Below, in pieces: positions 1 to 6,733 of a DNA stretch of 21,409 bases. The position numbers and the translations under genes are program-made. Every line of letters begins with the position of its first letter. Position 1 is the first letter of the stretch. Under the pieces are notes generated by a model. The model was not told where the DNA came from. It ran no database searches and saw nothing but the letters and a program-made list of their open reading frames with translations. Source of the DNA: a virus; the IMG/VR virus record IMGVR_UViG_3300005607_000063, positions 1-21,409 of that record, one strand, 5' to 3'.

Positions 1-254
1 ATTTGCCTCGCGCTGTTGGGTAATGCGAGAATGAATTTGACGGCCTCTCGAACGCATGGATTAACGAGCACCGGAATCTCGTCATGCGTTTGCGACCTGT
101 CAAGCGGAGGGTCGGAAGCAAGCTCCGGTGGCGCAGCTCGAGACCGCCCACGGTCCTGAAGAGAGAGGATAGGGACCGTCTAAAAGAAATGGATATGGAA
201 CAATATCGCCAAAGTAATATATTGGTCCGAAAGTGCGGGGAAGGGACTCGCGTA
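1..254. other. Window edge without a resolved gene
   Basis: All three forward frames are open for short distances, so the tail of an upstream gene may lie here, but nothing is recognisable. The frame of the next gene stays open back to an ATG at 84. Residues encoded between 84 and 254 are Arg-rich and low in quality, and no Shine-Dalgarno site precedes 84, so this extension is treated as untranslated. No hairpin, tRNA or copy of the AATAGC repeat is seen. Confidence 0.4.
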
Positions 255-623
255 ATGACACCGGAACGTAAAGCGGAAGTGAATCGGCTGCTGGCGGAAT
301 TGGATGGCTGGAGCTTTTGTAGAACAGGGCCGGGAGATGATGGATTCTGGCAGAAGTGTTCTGACTCAAGCATAGGCAAATGTTATAACCTTCCCGACTA
401 TACCGCCGATCTCAATGCGTTGGCGCGGCTGGAAAAAAATCTGCCGCGGCATTGGTGGCAGATCGATCTAACAGGAGACCTACCAGATATTCAGGCCTCC
501 TTGCACATACGTTTCAGCCTCAGTTTTTTCGAGTTTGGTCCTACCGAGGCCGAAGCCCGCGCCGAAGCCATCGCGAAGTATCTGAAATGGAGCAAAGATC
601 AGACGCGCGTCCAACCGGAATAA
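255..623 (+). CDS. Phage ABA-sandwich-like small protein
   Basis: The 122-residue product has a central segment PDYTADLNALARLEKNL followed by a Trp-containing strand and a C-terminal TEAEARAEAIAKYL helix. This order (PDY-x-x-DLNA motif, beta strands, then an alanine-rich helix) resembles the phage ABA sandwich (BC1872-like) family found in many phage accessory regions, whose function is unknown. The ATG at 255 was chosen because a purine-rich GGGGAAGGGA lies 8 to 10 bases upstream. A longer form from ATG 84 would add a basic, low-complexity stretch without a ribosome site. The family match is from pattern memory and is tentative; that the frame is a real gene is more certain. Confidence 0.5.
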   Translation: MTPERKAEVNRLLAELDGWSFCRTGPGDDGFWQKCSDSSIGKCYNLPDYTADLNALARLEKNLPRHWWQIDLTGDLPDIQASLHIRFSLSFFEFGPTEAEARAEAIAKYLKWSKDQTRVQPE

Positions 624-676
624 GGCTTGGAACTGCGAATCAATAAGTATTCGGCGCCCCGTCAGGAGAAAAGACC

Positions 677-871
677 GTGATCGCGGAAATCTTTATTGGC
701 CTTTGGTTCTTCACGGCTCGCAACGGGGGACAGACCTCGTTTGCCTATATCAGCCCGCCATACCGGACCCAGACCGAATGCGAAGCGGCCCGGCTTGAAT
801 TTCCCGCCGACTCAAATCCTTGCGAACAGCGCTTCGTGTGGGTGACCTACGACAGTTCGCGCCAAAAATAG
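677..871 (+). CDS. Small hypothetical protein, GTG start
   Basis: This 64-residue protein begins at GTG 677 with AGGAG at 664-668, a good 8-base spacing. The first dozen residues (MIAEIFIGLWFF) are hydrophobic and could be a short membrane or signal segment, although no Lys/Arg precedes them. Two Cys residues in the rest (TECEAAR and NPCEQR) could form a disulfide if the product is exported. No family is recognised. Its TAG stop at 869-871 is the TAG inside the left arm of an AATAGC-GCG-GCTATT inverted repeat, so gene end and repeat are fused. Confidence 0.5.
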   Translation: MIAEIFIGLWFFTARNGGQTSFAYISPPYRTQTECEAARLEFPADSNPCEQRFVWVTYDSSRQK

Positions 872-881
872 CGCGGCTATT
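867..881. repeat. AATAGC palindrome copy 1 (spacer GCG)
   Basis: AATAGC-GCG-GCTATT with perfect 6-base arms. The TAG of the left arm is the stop codon of the upstream gene. The right arm runs into TTTC. Confidence 0.85.
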
Positions 882-911
882 TTCTTGACGTGAAATAAAA
901 GCGGGGCCATC

Positions 912-1142
912 ATGGCCCAGCAGGGATTGATACCCAATATGGCCGACTGGCTCGATAGACTTCCCATTGGAGTTTATATCAGCGCGCCGGTGGCATGCCG
1001 CTGCTGCGGATTCCGCCAGTTGATGGAAATGACTAAGATACGGCGCGGCACGCTCGAAGTATTAAGCCCGCATCTGGACGCATGTCCCGGCTGCGGAGCT
1101 GGCGTGGTCGATGTCCAAATCCAAATCGAGGGCCTATGTTAA
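912..1142 (+). CDS. Small zinc-ribbon protein
   Basis: The 76-residue product carries two Cys pairs, CRCC near residue 30 and CPGC near residue 60, about 28 residues apart. This is the usual spacing of a zinc ribbon or rubredoxin-like knuckle. Such small zinc proteins often bind nucleic acid or protein, but nothing here shows the partner. The ATG at 912 has only a weak GCGGGG ahead of it. The end overlaps the next gene by 7 bases in an ATGTTAA junction, which suggests translational coupling. The true role is unknown. Confidence 0.6.
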   Translation: MAQQGLIPNMADWLDRLPIGVYISAPVACRCCGFRQLMEMTKIRRGTLEVLSPHLDACPGCGAGVVDVQIQIEGLC

Positions 1143-1336
1143 CCGTCTACTTTGAGCGCGATAGGGTAGAATTCAGCGGCAGCGCCGAGGACTTAAAGGC
1201 GCTGGCCAGCGTCATCAGCAATGCGGCGCGGCCTCAGCAAGCCAAGCCCACAACTATCCGCGCGGCGGTGGAAGGAATCAACGGCCGCCATGTGCTGTTG
1301 ATGTTTCAGCAGGGAAAGTCGGCGCCGGCGCTCTGA
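1136..1336 (+). CDS. Small hypothetical protein, coupled to upstream zinc ribbon
   Basis: The ATG at 1136 overlaps the TAA of the zinc-ribbon gene and follows GAGGG at 1128-1132. The frame is open back to 1082, but that start lacks a ribosome site and would overlap the upstream gene further. The 66-residue product starts with a beta-like MLTVYFERDRVEFSG, then a helix (SAEDLKALASVISNA), then another strand (HVLLMFQQG). No family is recognised. The following 90 bases to the next start hold no gene. Confidence 0.45.
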   Translation: MLTVYFERDRVEFSGSAEDLKALASVISNAARPQQAKPTTIRAAVEGINGRHVLLMFQQGKSAPAL

Positions 1337-1426
1337 AAGCGATTTCTGGACATAACCCCGCGGCGCCTGATAGTAGATGATTCCGAGGCCGTATTGCCCG
1401 CGAAATAAAGCAGGGAGACATCTATC

Positions 1427-2464
1427 ATGCCCGGATCAGCAGAAAAGGCGCTGAAAAAGCTTTATGAGGAAGAAGTGTCCGCAACCCCGGTGAAACCGGA
1501 TTTTGTCGGCGCGGATATCGCCAACGAACCGGAACCCGATTCCAGGAAGTCTTTAATCCTCCGCGACTTCGGAACGCCCGAAGTGGCGATCGGACATTTG
1601 GTCAGCGAGGTCGGATTTCGCGACCTGCCCAAAAATCTGACCTACGATGATTTTTCCCTGCTGCTCCAAGGAGTGGGAAAACTCAAGCAGGCTATGGTCT
1701 GGATGGCCGGCGACCTGTTGCTGGCGTGTTCCGACCGGATCGGCGAAGCCTATTCGCAGATTGCCGACCTGTGCGGCTACGACGACCAGATGATGCAGGT
1801 GGCCGAAAGTCTGGCGCGGTCCTATCCCTACGAGTATCGCCATCCCAAGTTGGAATGGACTTTCCACCAGGTGGTAAAGGCGCTGGCGCCCGGGTGCCGC
1901 GAGCACTTGAGCCGGCCTCTGCCGGATTGTCCTAAATGCGCGCCCGGACTGGCGGAGCGCGAGGACTGGCTGATTCAATGCGAGGAACACGGTTGGAGCC
2001 GCGAGGATCTGCGCGAGCGGCTGCGCAAAGCCCAGGGACGGGAAAAGCGAGGACCGGGAAGGCCGCGCAATCCCGATTCCAAAACGCCGCCGCGGGCAAA
2101 AAAGATGGACGAAAAGGCCGTCGCGGCGCTGCTTAGCGATAAAGTCGAACCGAAACTGAAGGCCGCCATCAAGCTGGGAAGGACATTTCTGGAGCGGGCG
2201 CAGACCATGCAAGAAAATCTGACATTGAATGGTCAGACCAGCCCCGCGGAAGCTCAAAGAATTGCGGCGGCGGCGGAGAAGCTGGGCGAGGAGGCGATGG
2301 AAGTGGCGCGCTCCATGCTGGAGCTGCGCAGGCATGCGCTGGTTTTGGCAAGCTATGTCCCGCCGCCCCGGCAGCAAAAAACAAAGACGGAAAAACCGCC
2401 GATACAGTCCAAACAAAAACGCCGCAAACGCCGGCTGGAAGGCGATCCTATCCCGGCTGCATAG
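1427..2464 (+). CDS. Probable DNA-binding protein of phage/plasmid type
   Basis: This 345-residue protein has a start supported by AGGGAGA at 1412-1418. Residues 75 to 160 read as a helical block: MVWMAGDLLLACSDRIGEAY, then LCGYDD, then YRHPKLEWTFHQVVKAL. Near residue 190 comes WLIQCEEHGWSREDLRERL. The order W-x-x-GD-L, Y, GY, L-W-x-x-H, WL-x-x-GWS-x-x-x-LR resembles a widespread family of phage and plasmid proteins with ParB/HTH-like helices, from memory only. Between the last two blocks is an unusual insert with CREH and CPKC, a possible zinc knuckle. The C-terminal third is a long Ala/Glu-rich helix (about 250-305) ending in a very basic tail. A nucleic-acid-binding role is inferred; the exact function is unknown. 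A strong terminator follows. Confidence 0.5.
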   Translation: MPGSAEKALKKLYEEEVSATPVKPDFVGADIANEPEPDSRKSLILRDFGTPEVAIGHLVSEVGFRDLPKNLTYDDFSLLLQGVGKLKQAMVWMAGDLLLACSDRIGEAYSQIADLCGYDDQMMQVAESLARSYPYEYRHPKLEWTFHQVVKALAPGCREHLSRPLPDCPKCAPGLAEREDWLIQCEEHGWSREDLRERLRKAQGREKRGPGRPRNPDSKTPPRAKKMDEKAVAALLSDKVEPKLKAAIKLGRTFLERAQTMQENLTLNGQTSPAEAQRIAAAAEKLGEEAMEVARSMLELRRHALVLASYVPPPRQQKTKTEKPPIQSKQKRRKRRLEGDPIPAA

Positions 2465-2471
2465 GCGCGGT

Positions 2472-2485
2472 AATAGCCTGCTATT
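2472..2485. repeat. AATAGC palindrome copy 2 (spacer CT)
   Basis: AATAGC-CT-GCTATT with perfect arms, 7 bases after the TAG stop at 2462-2464 and directly before an intrinsic terminator. Confidence 0.85.
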
Positions 2486-2488
2486 TCA

Positions 2489-2516
2489 GGGGCCGGAAGA
2501 CTCCGGCCCTTTTTCT
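2489..2516 (+). terminator. Rho-independent terminator
   Basis: GGGCCGGA (2490-2497) pairs with TCCGGCCC (2502-2509) over 8 bp with loop AGAC, followed by a T-rich run TTTTTCTTTG. It lies 25 bases after the stop of the 345-residue protein and separates the accessory block from the packaging genes. Confidence 0.85.
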
Positions 2517-2557
2517 TTGTCTAGTCATAAAAATTAGTCCGCCTTAAACTTGGACGT

Positions 2558-2794
2558 ATGAATACCGCGCCCACCATTATCCGCAAAGCCAAGCCGGGCT
2601 TGTTTCCACAAGCCTGCGACCATATCCGGAAACTGTTGGACCTGCTGGCGGCGCGCAACGCCAATCAGCTTGTGATTGATAAATGGTGCATCAAATGCGC
2701 GCGGATCGGCGCCGTTTTGCATGTAGAAAAGAACCGCTGCGACTGTGAATGCCATGCGGCGCGCCGCTTCCTCGCCGAACAGGAAGAATCATGA
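2558..2794 (+). CDS. Small Cys-rich (probable zinc) protein
   Basis: The 78-residue product has a helical N-terminus (CDHIRKLLDLLAARN) and a Cys/His cluster in the second half: CIKC near residue 44-47 and CDCECH near residue 61-66. This arrangement suggests one zinc site. The start at 2558 has a poor ribosome site (TTGGA), and it is the first gene after the terminator. Its TGA overlaps the ATG of the exported protein downstream (ATGA at 2791-2794), so the two are probably translated together. No family is recognised. Confidence 0.5.
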   Translation: MNTAPTIIRKAKPGLFPQACDHIRKLLDLLAARNANQLVIDKWCIKCARIGAVLHVEKNRCDCECHAARRFLAEQEES

Positions 2795-3348
2795 AAAAGA
2801 AAGCAATCTATATCGGCGGGGCGCTGTGCGCCGTGCTGGCGGTCGGGATCGTGTTGGCGGCCGGAACTCCAACCAGGAATCCGCCGTTTTCCACCTTGGG
2901 AAGCTTTGAGAACCGGGTCCGCATGATCATGGGAATGCCGCTGCCGACCGGAAATGAAAGCGCGGCCTATGAGGGCGCCCATTCGTTCAATACCTGCGTG
3001 AACGGCGCCGCCGGATCCAACTGCACCGCGAGTCTGGAAGGCGTCTGCGTGAGCATGCATACCGCGGCGCTGCGGCATCTGATGATCCTGGACGCGGCTT
3101 CCGTACCGGCGGACGGCGCGCTCGGCAGCTGCGCAAACACGAATCCTCCGTGCGTTGCGAAATGCATGGAGGGTTGGAGCCAGTCCACCGACCCGGCTGA
3201 AAGCTTCCGCTGCATCGATTGGGCAAACCATCCCATTCGGATAACGACGGGGCTTGTCGTTGAGTTATCGACTTCAACCAGCGGCTGCGCGACGCTGGCG
3301 AAGGACGGGAACAACGACTGGATTCAGGCTGATTTCAACGTTCCTTGA
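2791..3348 (+). CDS. Exported or membrane-anchored Cys-rich protein
   Basis: From ATG 2791 (AGGAAG seven bases upstream) the product has 185 residues. It begins MKKK followed by a hydrophobic stretch (AIYIGGALCAVLAVGIVLAAG), a textbook signal peptide or N-terminal anchor with a possible cleavage site after VLAAG. The mature part holds eight Cys (for example NTCVNG, GVCV, GSCANTNPPCVAKC, FRCID, SGCAT), consistent with disulfides outside the cytoplasm. The frame is open back to 2749, but that start ignores both the ribosome site and the ATGA junction. An exported protein directly upstream of terminase genes is unusual. It could be a lysogenic-conversion or superinfection-type moron, but no family is recognised. 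Confidence 0.6.
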   Translation: MKKKAIYIGGALCAVLAVGIVLAAGTPTRNPPFSTLGSFENRVRMIMGMPLPTGNESAAYEGAHSFNTCVNGAAGSNCTASLEGVCVSMHTAALRHLMILDAASVPADGALGSCANTNPPCVAKCMEGWSQSTDPAESFRCIDWANHPIRITTGLVVELSTSTSGCATLAKDGNNDWIQADFNVP

Positions 3349-3362
3349 AATAGCCCGCTATT
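3349..3362. repeat. AATAGC palindrome copy 3 (spacer CC)
   Basis: AATAGC-CC-GCTATT, perfect arms, starting on the base after the TGA stop at 3346-3348. Confidence 0.85.
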
Positions 3363-3386
3363 GCGCAACTGCGCATCGAAGAGCGC

Positions 3387-4028
3387 ATGGAACCTGAATG
3401 CGATATAGAACCCGAAGACGGCGCTCGGCCGTCATGCCGCGTTTGTGAAAGCGAGCATCGGCAAGAAGCGGATGTGCTCTTTTTGCGCGGCTATCGGACG
3501 GATCAGGTGCGCGATGCGCTTCAAGGCAGCGGCCTCGATATGCGCGCGCTGCGCAACCATCTGTTTCAGGGGCATGTTGTAGCGGACGCCAGTTCGCTCA
3601 GCACCGTTGTAATTCAGATGGCGCAGGAGGTGCGCGCGCATGCGGAGCGCTATGACGCTTTGGCGTCAGAGCCGGACGGCCGCTATCATCCGGATAGTCC
3701 GCGGTCGCGATTCAAGGAGCCAATGACCAAATCGATGCGTCCGGGAACAACGCGGCGCGGCCAGATGGTCCATGCCTATTTCCGCGATTACATGGCCATG
3801 CAGGCGCGGCTGGTGGAAATGCTGGGGCGTTTGAGCGGCGCGGTTTTGAAGAAAGATGACAAGAGCAACCCGGCGCAGGTCACTAACAACACGCTGAATC
3901 TGATCATGCAGGGCGACCCCGATATGGTAACGCGAATAGCGCGGACCCAGCTTGAAAAGCTGGGCTACGAAGTCAAACCGAAAATAGCCGCGCTATTGTC
4001 TGAACAGAAAAAAACGGATGCCGCTTGA
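3387..4028 (+). CDS. Putative terminase small subunit
   Basis: The 213-residue protein directly precedes, and overlaps by 11 bases, the large terminase, the usual place of the small subunit. The small subunit recognises phage DNA and recruits the motor. The N-terminal 60 residues contain CRVCES-x-x-R, then helices (EADVLFLRGYRTDQVRDAL and MRALRNHLFQGH) that look like a helix-turn-helix with a short zinc knuckle. The middle is charged and helical (GQMVHAYFRDYMAMQARLVEMLGRL), as in oligomerisation cores, and the C-terminus is basic. GAAGAG precedes the ATG. A copy of the AATAGC palindrome lies inside the 3' end. The assignment rests on position and general architecture, since these subunits diverge quickly. 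Confidence 0.55.
   Translation: MEPECDIEPEDGARPSCRVCESEHRQEADVLFLRGYRTDQVRDALQGSGLDMRALRNHLFQGHVVADASSLSTVVIQMAQEVRAHAERYDALASEPDGRYHPDSPRSRFKEPMTKSMRPGTTRRGQMVHAYFRDYMAMQARLVEMLGRLSGAVLKKDDKSNPAQVTNNTLNLIMQGDPDMVTRIARTQLEKLGYEVKPKIAALLSEQKKTDAA
3983..3997. repeat. AATAGC palindrome copy 4 (spacer CGC), inside a gene
   Basis: AATAGC-CGC-GCTATT, perfect arms, within the last codons of the putative small terminase. It is read as K-I-A-A-L-L, so its TAG is out of frame. A half-site AATAGC also occurs at 3935-3940. Confidence 0.85.
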
Positions 4029-5592
4029 GCATGAATTTCTGCTGGCGGGCCGCGACGATCTCGCCGCTTACGCCGTGGCGCAATACCCTTGGTACGAAGT
4101 CGCGCGGCATCACCGTGTGATAATCGATCATCTGGAGGCGCTGGAGCGCGGGGAATTCCTGAAACTGGCCATCTTCACGCCGCCGCAACATTCAAAAACG
4201 AGCACGGCAAGCGAACTGTTTCCGGCGTGGTATCTGGGCCGCCATCCGGATGCCCGGGTAATCGTGGTGTCCTACGGACAGGACCGCGCCGACGATTTCG
4301 GCGAACATATCCGCGCCTTGCTTTCGACCGACTATCACAAGGCCATCTTTCCCGACTGCCGGCTTAGCCCAACAACGAAGAGCAAAAATGACTTTGAATT
4401 GATTCCCGTATTTGGGAAACCCGCCGGCGCTTGCCGCGCGGCAGGGCGGGAAGCCAGCATCACCGGGCTTCCGGCGGACCTGATAGTTTTGGACGACCTC
4501 CAAAAGGACGAGACGGAAGCGCGCTCCGAGGCGGTCCAGATACAGTTGCGGTCTCTGATGAATACGGTAATCGATGCCCGTATGCATCCGAACAGCCGTT
4601 TGCTGTTCATTATGACTCGCTGGGACCCGAACGACATTGCGGGTTGGGAGCTGGAGAATCATCCCAAGGGATGGAAAGTGCTGTCGCTGCCGAATTTGGG
4701 CCATTGGATTGAGGACATGGACGACAGCCGCCGCGCCGCGCTGAAGCCGGAAGAACGCATATTATTGCGTCTGCCGGATTCTCAAAACGGTACGGCGTTA
4801 TGGCCGGAACGCTATCCAACGCAATGGGTGAAAGAGAACAAGCGCGACCGGCTGCTGCCTTCGCAGTGGATGGCGCTGCATCAACAGGTGCCCAACGTCG
4901 GCGGCGAGACTCAGACTTTCAATCCCGCATGGCATAAAACCATATCGGCGGCGCAGCTTCAGGACCACGACTGGCTGCGCCATCTGAAACTCTACATGGT
5001 CGTGGACCCGGCCAATTCCAAGCACAAGAAAAGCGACTATACCGTGATGCTTGTCGTGGGTCTCGCGATCGATCGAAACTGGTACGTAATCGACGGCATC
5101 AGGGACAGGATGAATCAGGCGGAGCGGTGTGACGCGGCATTCGATATGGTCTGCAAATGGACGCCGGTAAGCCGCATCCGCTGCGTAGGCTGGGAACATT
5201 ACGGACTTCAGACCGATCTCGAATATATCAGCGACAAGATGAAAAAGCGCAATTACCGGTTTCGCATCGAGCCGCTGGGCGGGAATGTGCGAAAAGAGGA
5301 CCGGATCAACGGCCTGACCGGCCTTTATTTTGACGGTCAGATACACTGGGTGGACAACATCCCGTGCGTGACTTCGGGCGAGCGGCGCAACCTGACCGAG
5401 GATTTCTACCGGCTGGAATTCAGCAAGTACCCGGCGGTGGCGCACGACGACATATTGGACTGCCTGGCGCGGATGCGTGACATGCTGGCGCTGGGATTTG
5501 CCAACTTTCCGACTCCGGTTACGAAAAGCGATGCGGCATTCTTTGAGCGCCGGCGCCGGATTCGGCAGGGCGTGAGCTTCTGGGGCAGATGA
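4018..5592 (+). CDS. terL: Terminase large subunit (packaging ATPase/nuclease)
   Basis: This 524-residue protein is the motor that pumps DNA through the portal and cuts it. The ATPase half shows a Walker A-like PPQHSKT at residues 55-61, a Walker B LIVLDD at 155-160, and FIMTRWDPNDI near 200, where a coupling motif is expected. The nuclease half starts with VVDPANS-x(5)-SDYT (Asp330), continues with the middle motif around GWEHYGLQTDLEY, and ends with AHDDILD (Asp477/Asp478). These supply the three acidic clusters of an RNase H-like fold. Length and order match Terminase_6-type large subunits. The start overlaps the small-subunit stop by 11 bases. No key residue appears to be missing. Confidence 0.93.
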   Translation: MPLEHEFLLAGRDDLAAYAVAQYPWYEVARHHRVIIDHLEALERGEFLKLAIFTPPQHSKTSTASELFPAWYLGRHPDARVIVVSYGQDRADDFGEHIRALLSTDYHKAIFPDCRLSPTTKSKNDFELIPVFGKPAGACRAAGREASITGLPADLIVLDDLQKDETEARSEAVQIQLRSLMNTVIDARMHPNSRLLFIMTRWDPNDIAGWELENHPKGWKVLSLPNLGHWIEDMDDSRRAALKPEERILLRLPDSQNGTALWPERYPTQWVKENKRDRLLPSQWMALHQQVPNVGGETQTFNPAWHKTISAAQLQDHDWLRHLKLYMVVDPANSKHKKSDYTVMLVVGLAIDRNWYVIDGIRDRMNQAERCDAAFDMVCKWTPVSRIRCVGWEHYGLQTDLEYISDKMKKRNYRFRIEPLGGNVRKEDRINGLTGLYFDGQIHWVDNIPCVTSGERRNLTEDFYRLEFSKYPAVAHDDILDCLARMRDMLALGFANFPTPVTKSDAAFFERRRRIRQGVSFWGR

Positions 5593-5603
5593 GGACGGGA
5601 AAC

Positions 5604-5807
5604 ATGGCTGAAGCAAAGATTTTTTTCGATACGCGGGTGGAGCAGGGCGAGGACGGGAGCTGCCGCGGAAAAGTATGGGTGGCGCGCAGCGACGGCAAGA
5701 TATCGGAACTGCATTTCGACGCGGCCAATTGGGAAGATGCCCGGATGCTGGCCGTGGCGTTCCTGGAAGTGCATAAAAAGCACGCCAGTCCGCTGATACG
5801 GGTGTGA
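5604..5807 (+). CDS. Small hypothetical protein after terL
   Basis: The start MAEAKIFFDTRVEQ at 5604 is preferred because GAGGAC lies 8 bases upstream. An ATG at 5589 in the same frame overlaps the terL stop (ATGA) and is the alternative, adding five residues. The 67-residue product looks like three or four beta strands (AKIFFDTRVE, GKVWVARS, ISELHFDA) and one helix (WEDARMLAVAFLEVHKKH), a small alpha/beta fold. No family is recognised. Its TGA is immediately followed by a perfect copy of the AATAGC palindrome. Confidence 0.5.
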   Translation: MAEAKIFFDTRVEQGEDGSCRGKVWVARSDGKISELHFDAANWEDARMLAVAFLEVHKKHASPLIRV

Positions 5808-5821
5808 AATAGCGCGCTATT
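5808..5821. repeat. AATAGC palindrome copy 5 (spacer CG, full palindrome)
   Basis: AATAGCGCGCTATT is a complete 14-base palindrome. It begins directly after the TGA stop and ends three bases before the next ATG, filling the place of a Shine-Dalgarno site. Confidence 0.9.
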
Positions 5822-5824
5822 TTG

Positions 5825-6715
5825 ATGAAGATATTGGCGATCATCGCGGGATGTTGTCTTTTACTGACCGGCAGCGCGTGGGCAACGGCCACGCCGACAT
5901 CAACGCCGACGGCGACGGCGACGCCGATTCCTACGCCGACCAATACGCCCAGCCCGACGCCGACCTCGATTCCGACGCAGTTCGGGGCGACGCCGACGAT
6001 GACGCCCGCGATTACGCCGACGGCGCTGCCGACCTGCGCGCCGGGTCTGAATTCGCCGGTTCTAAAAGGCAGCAACACGGCCGCCGGACGCCAGACAGTG
6101 CGGGTGGGACAGGCGGCGGGTGAGACGGCGGGCGACCTCCTGTTGGCTGACGTGATAATTAGCATGCCGGCGCAAAGCGTGAGCGCGGATGGCTGGACAA
6201 CGGCCTTGATCTTGAACTCGCGCGCATATGGCAGCAACACACAGGCGCTGTTCTGGAAGGTGGCGGGAAGCGCGGAACCGGATAAGTATATCTTCCGCGG
6301 CAGTCTGGGAGAGGCTTATTCCAGCGTTATCCTGTTGGATTTCACCAACGTGAACGCATCGCCGCTGGATGGCGCGGCGGCGGCATACGCGACTGACCTG
6401 GTAAATTACGGCAATCCGCCGGACGTGCTGTTCAACATCACCCAGATGACGGCGACGGCGCCGCCGCTGGTGACCAATTATTGCAATGATGCGTTGGTGG
6501 TATTCTGCGGGAGCGCTGAGCATAACTATTTCCAGCCGCCGGAGGCTCCTGCGGCGCCGCCCGGCTTCAGCTACATAACCGATGTGCATGATTACGCATC
6601 ACAGATAGCATGGAGCCAGATTCCCCCGGCGTTGGGACCGATTGGGCCATGGACGATTTATGCCGCGCATGCGGCCGACATCAAATGCGCGGCGGTGGCG
6701 CTCAGGGCGAATTGA
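5825..6715 (+). CDS. Exported protein with Thr/Pro-rich stalk
   Basis: From ATG 5825 the product has 296 residues. Residues 1-20 (MKILAIIAGCCLLLTGSAWA) form a signal peptide with an AWA-like cleavage site. IAGC at 7-10 also fits a lipobox, but the hydrophobic run before it is too short to favour that. Residues 21-70 are a Thr/Pro repeat stalk of the kind seen in secreted bacterial surface proteins. The rest looks like a beta-sandwich with two late Cys pairs. No Shine-Dalgarno is visible: a full AATAGC palindrome occupies that site. A stalked, exported protein between large terminase and portal is unexpected. It may be a moron acting on the host surface, or less likely a virion surface protein. 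No family is recognised. Confidence 0.65.
   Translation: MKILAIIAGCCLLLTGSAWATATPTSTPTATATPIPTPTNTPSPTPTSIPTQFGATPTMTPAITPTALPTCAPGLNSPVLKGSNTAAGRQTVRVGQAAGETAGDLLLADVIISMPAQSVSADGWTTALILNSRAYGSNTQALFWKVAGSAEPDKYIFRGSLGEAYSSVILLDFTNVNASPLDGAAAAYATDLVNYGNPPDVLFNITQMTATAPPLVTNYCNDALVVFCGSAEHNYFQPPEAPAAPPGFSYITDVHDYASQIAWSQIPPALGPIGPWTIYAAHAADIKCAAVALRAN
5884..6038 (+). repeat. Degenerate ACGCCGAC-type tandem repeat (Thr/Pro codons)
   Basis: Short imperfect repeats of ACGCCGAC and ACGCCGATT encode the Thr/Pro stalk of the exported protein. Such low-complexity DNA is prone to length change by slippage. Confidence 0.7.
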
Positions 6716-6716
6716 A

Positions 6717-6730
6717 AATAGCGGGCTATT
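6717..6730. repeat. AATAGC palindrome copy 6 (spacer GG)
   Basis: AATAGC-GG-GCTATT, perfect arms, one base after the TGA stop at 6713-6715 and three bases before the portal ATG at 6734. Confidence 0.88.
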
Positions 6731-6733
6731 GCG

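Noticed and set aside
884-913. Promoter with TTGACG at 885
   Set aside because: No acceptable -10 box is found at 16 to 18 bases; the matching hexamer is ATCATG.
4798-6240. Long minus-strand open frame (480 codons) opposite terL and the stalk gene
   Set aside because: It is a mirror of GC-rich coding sequence on the + strand. It crosses three well-supported genes and its product is low-complexity with no domain.
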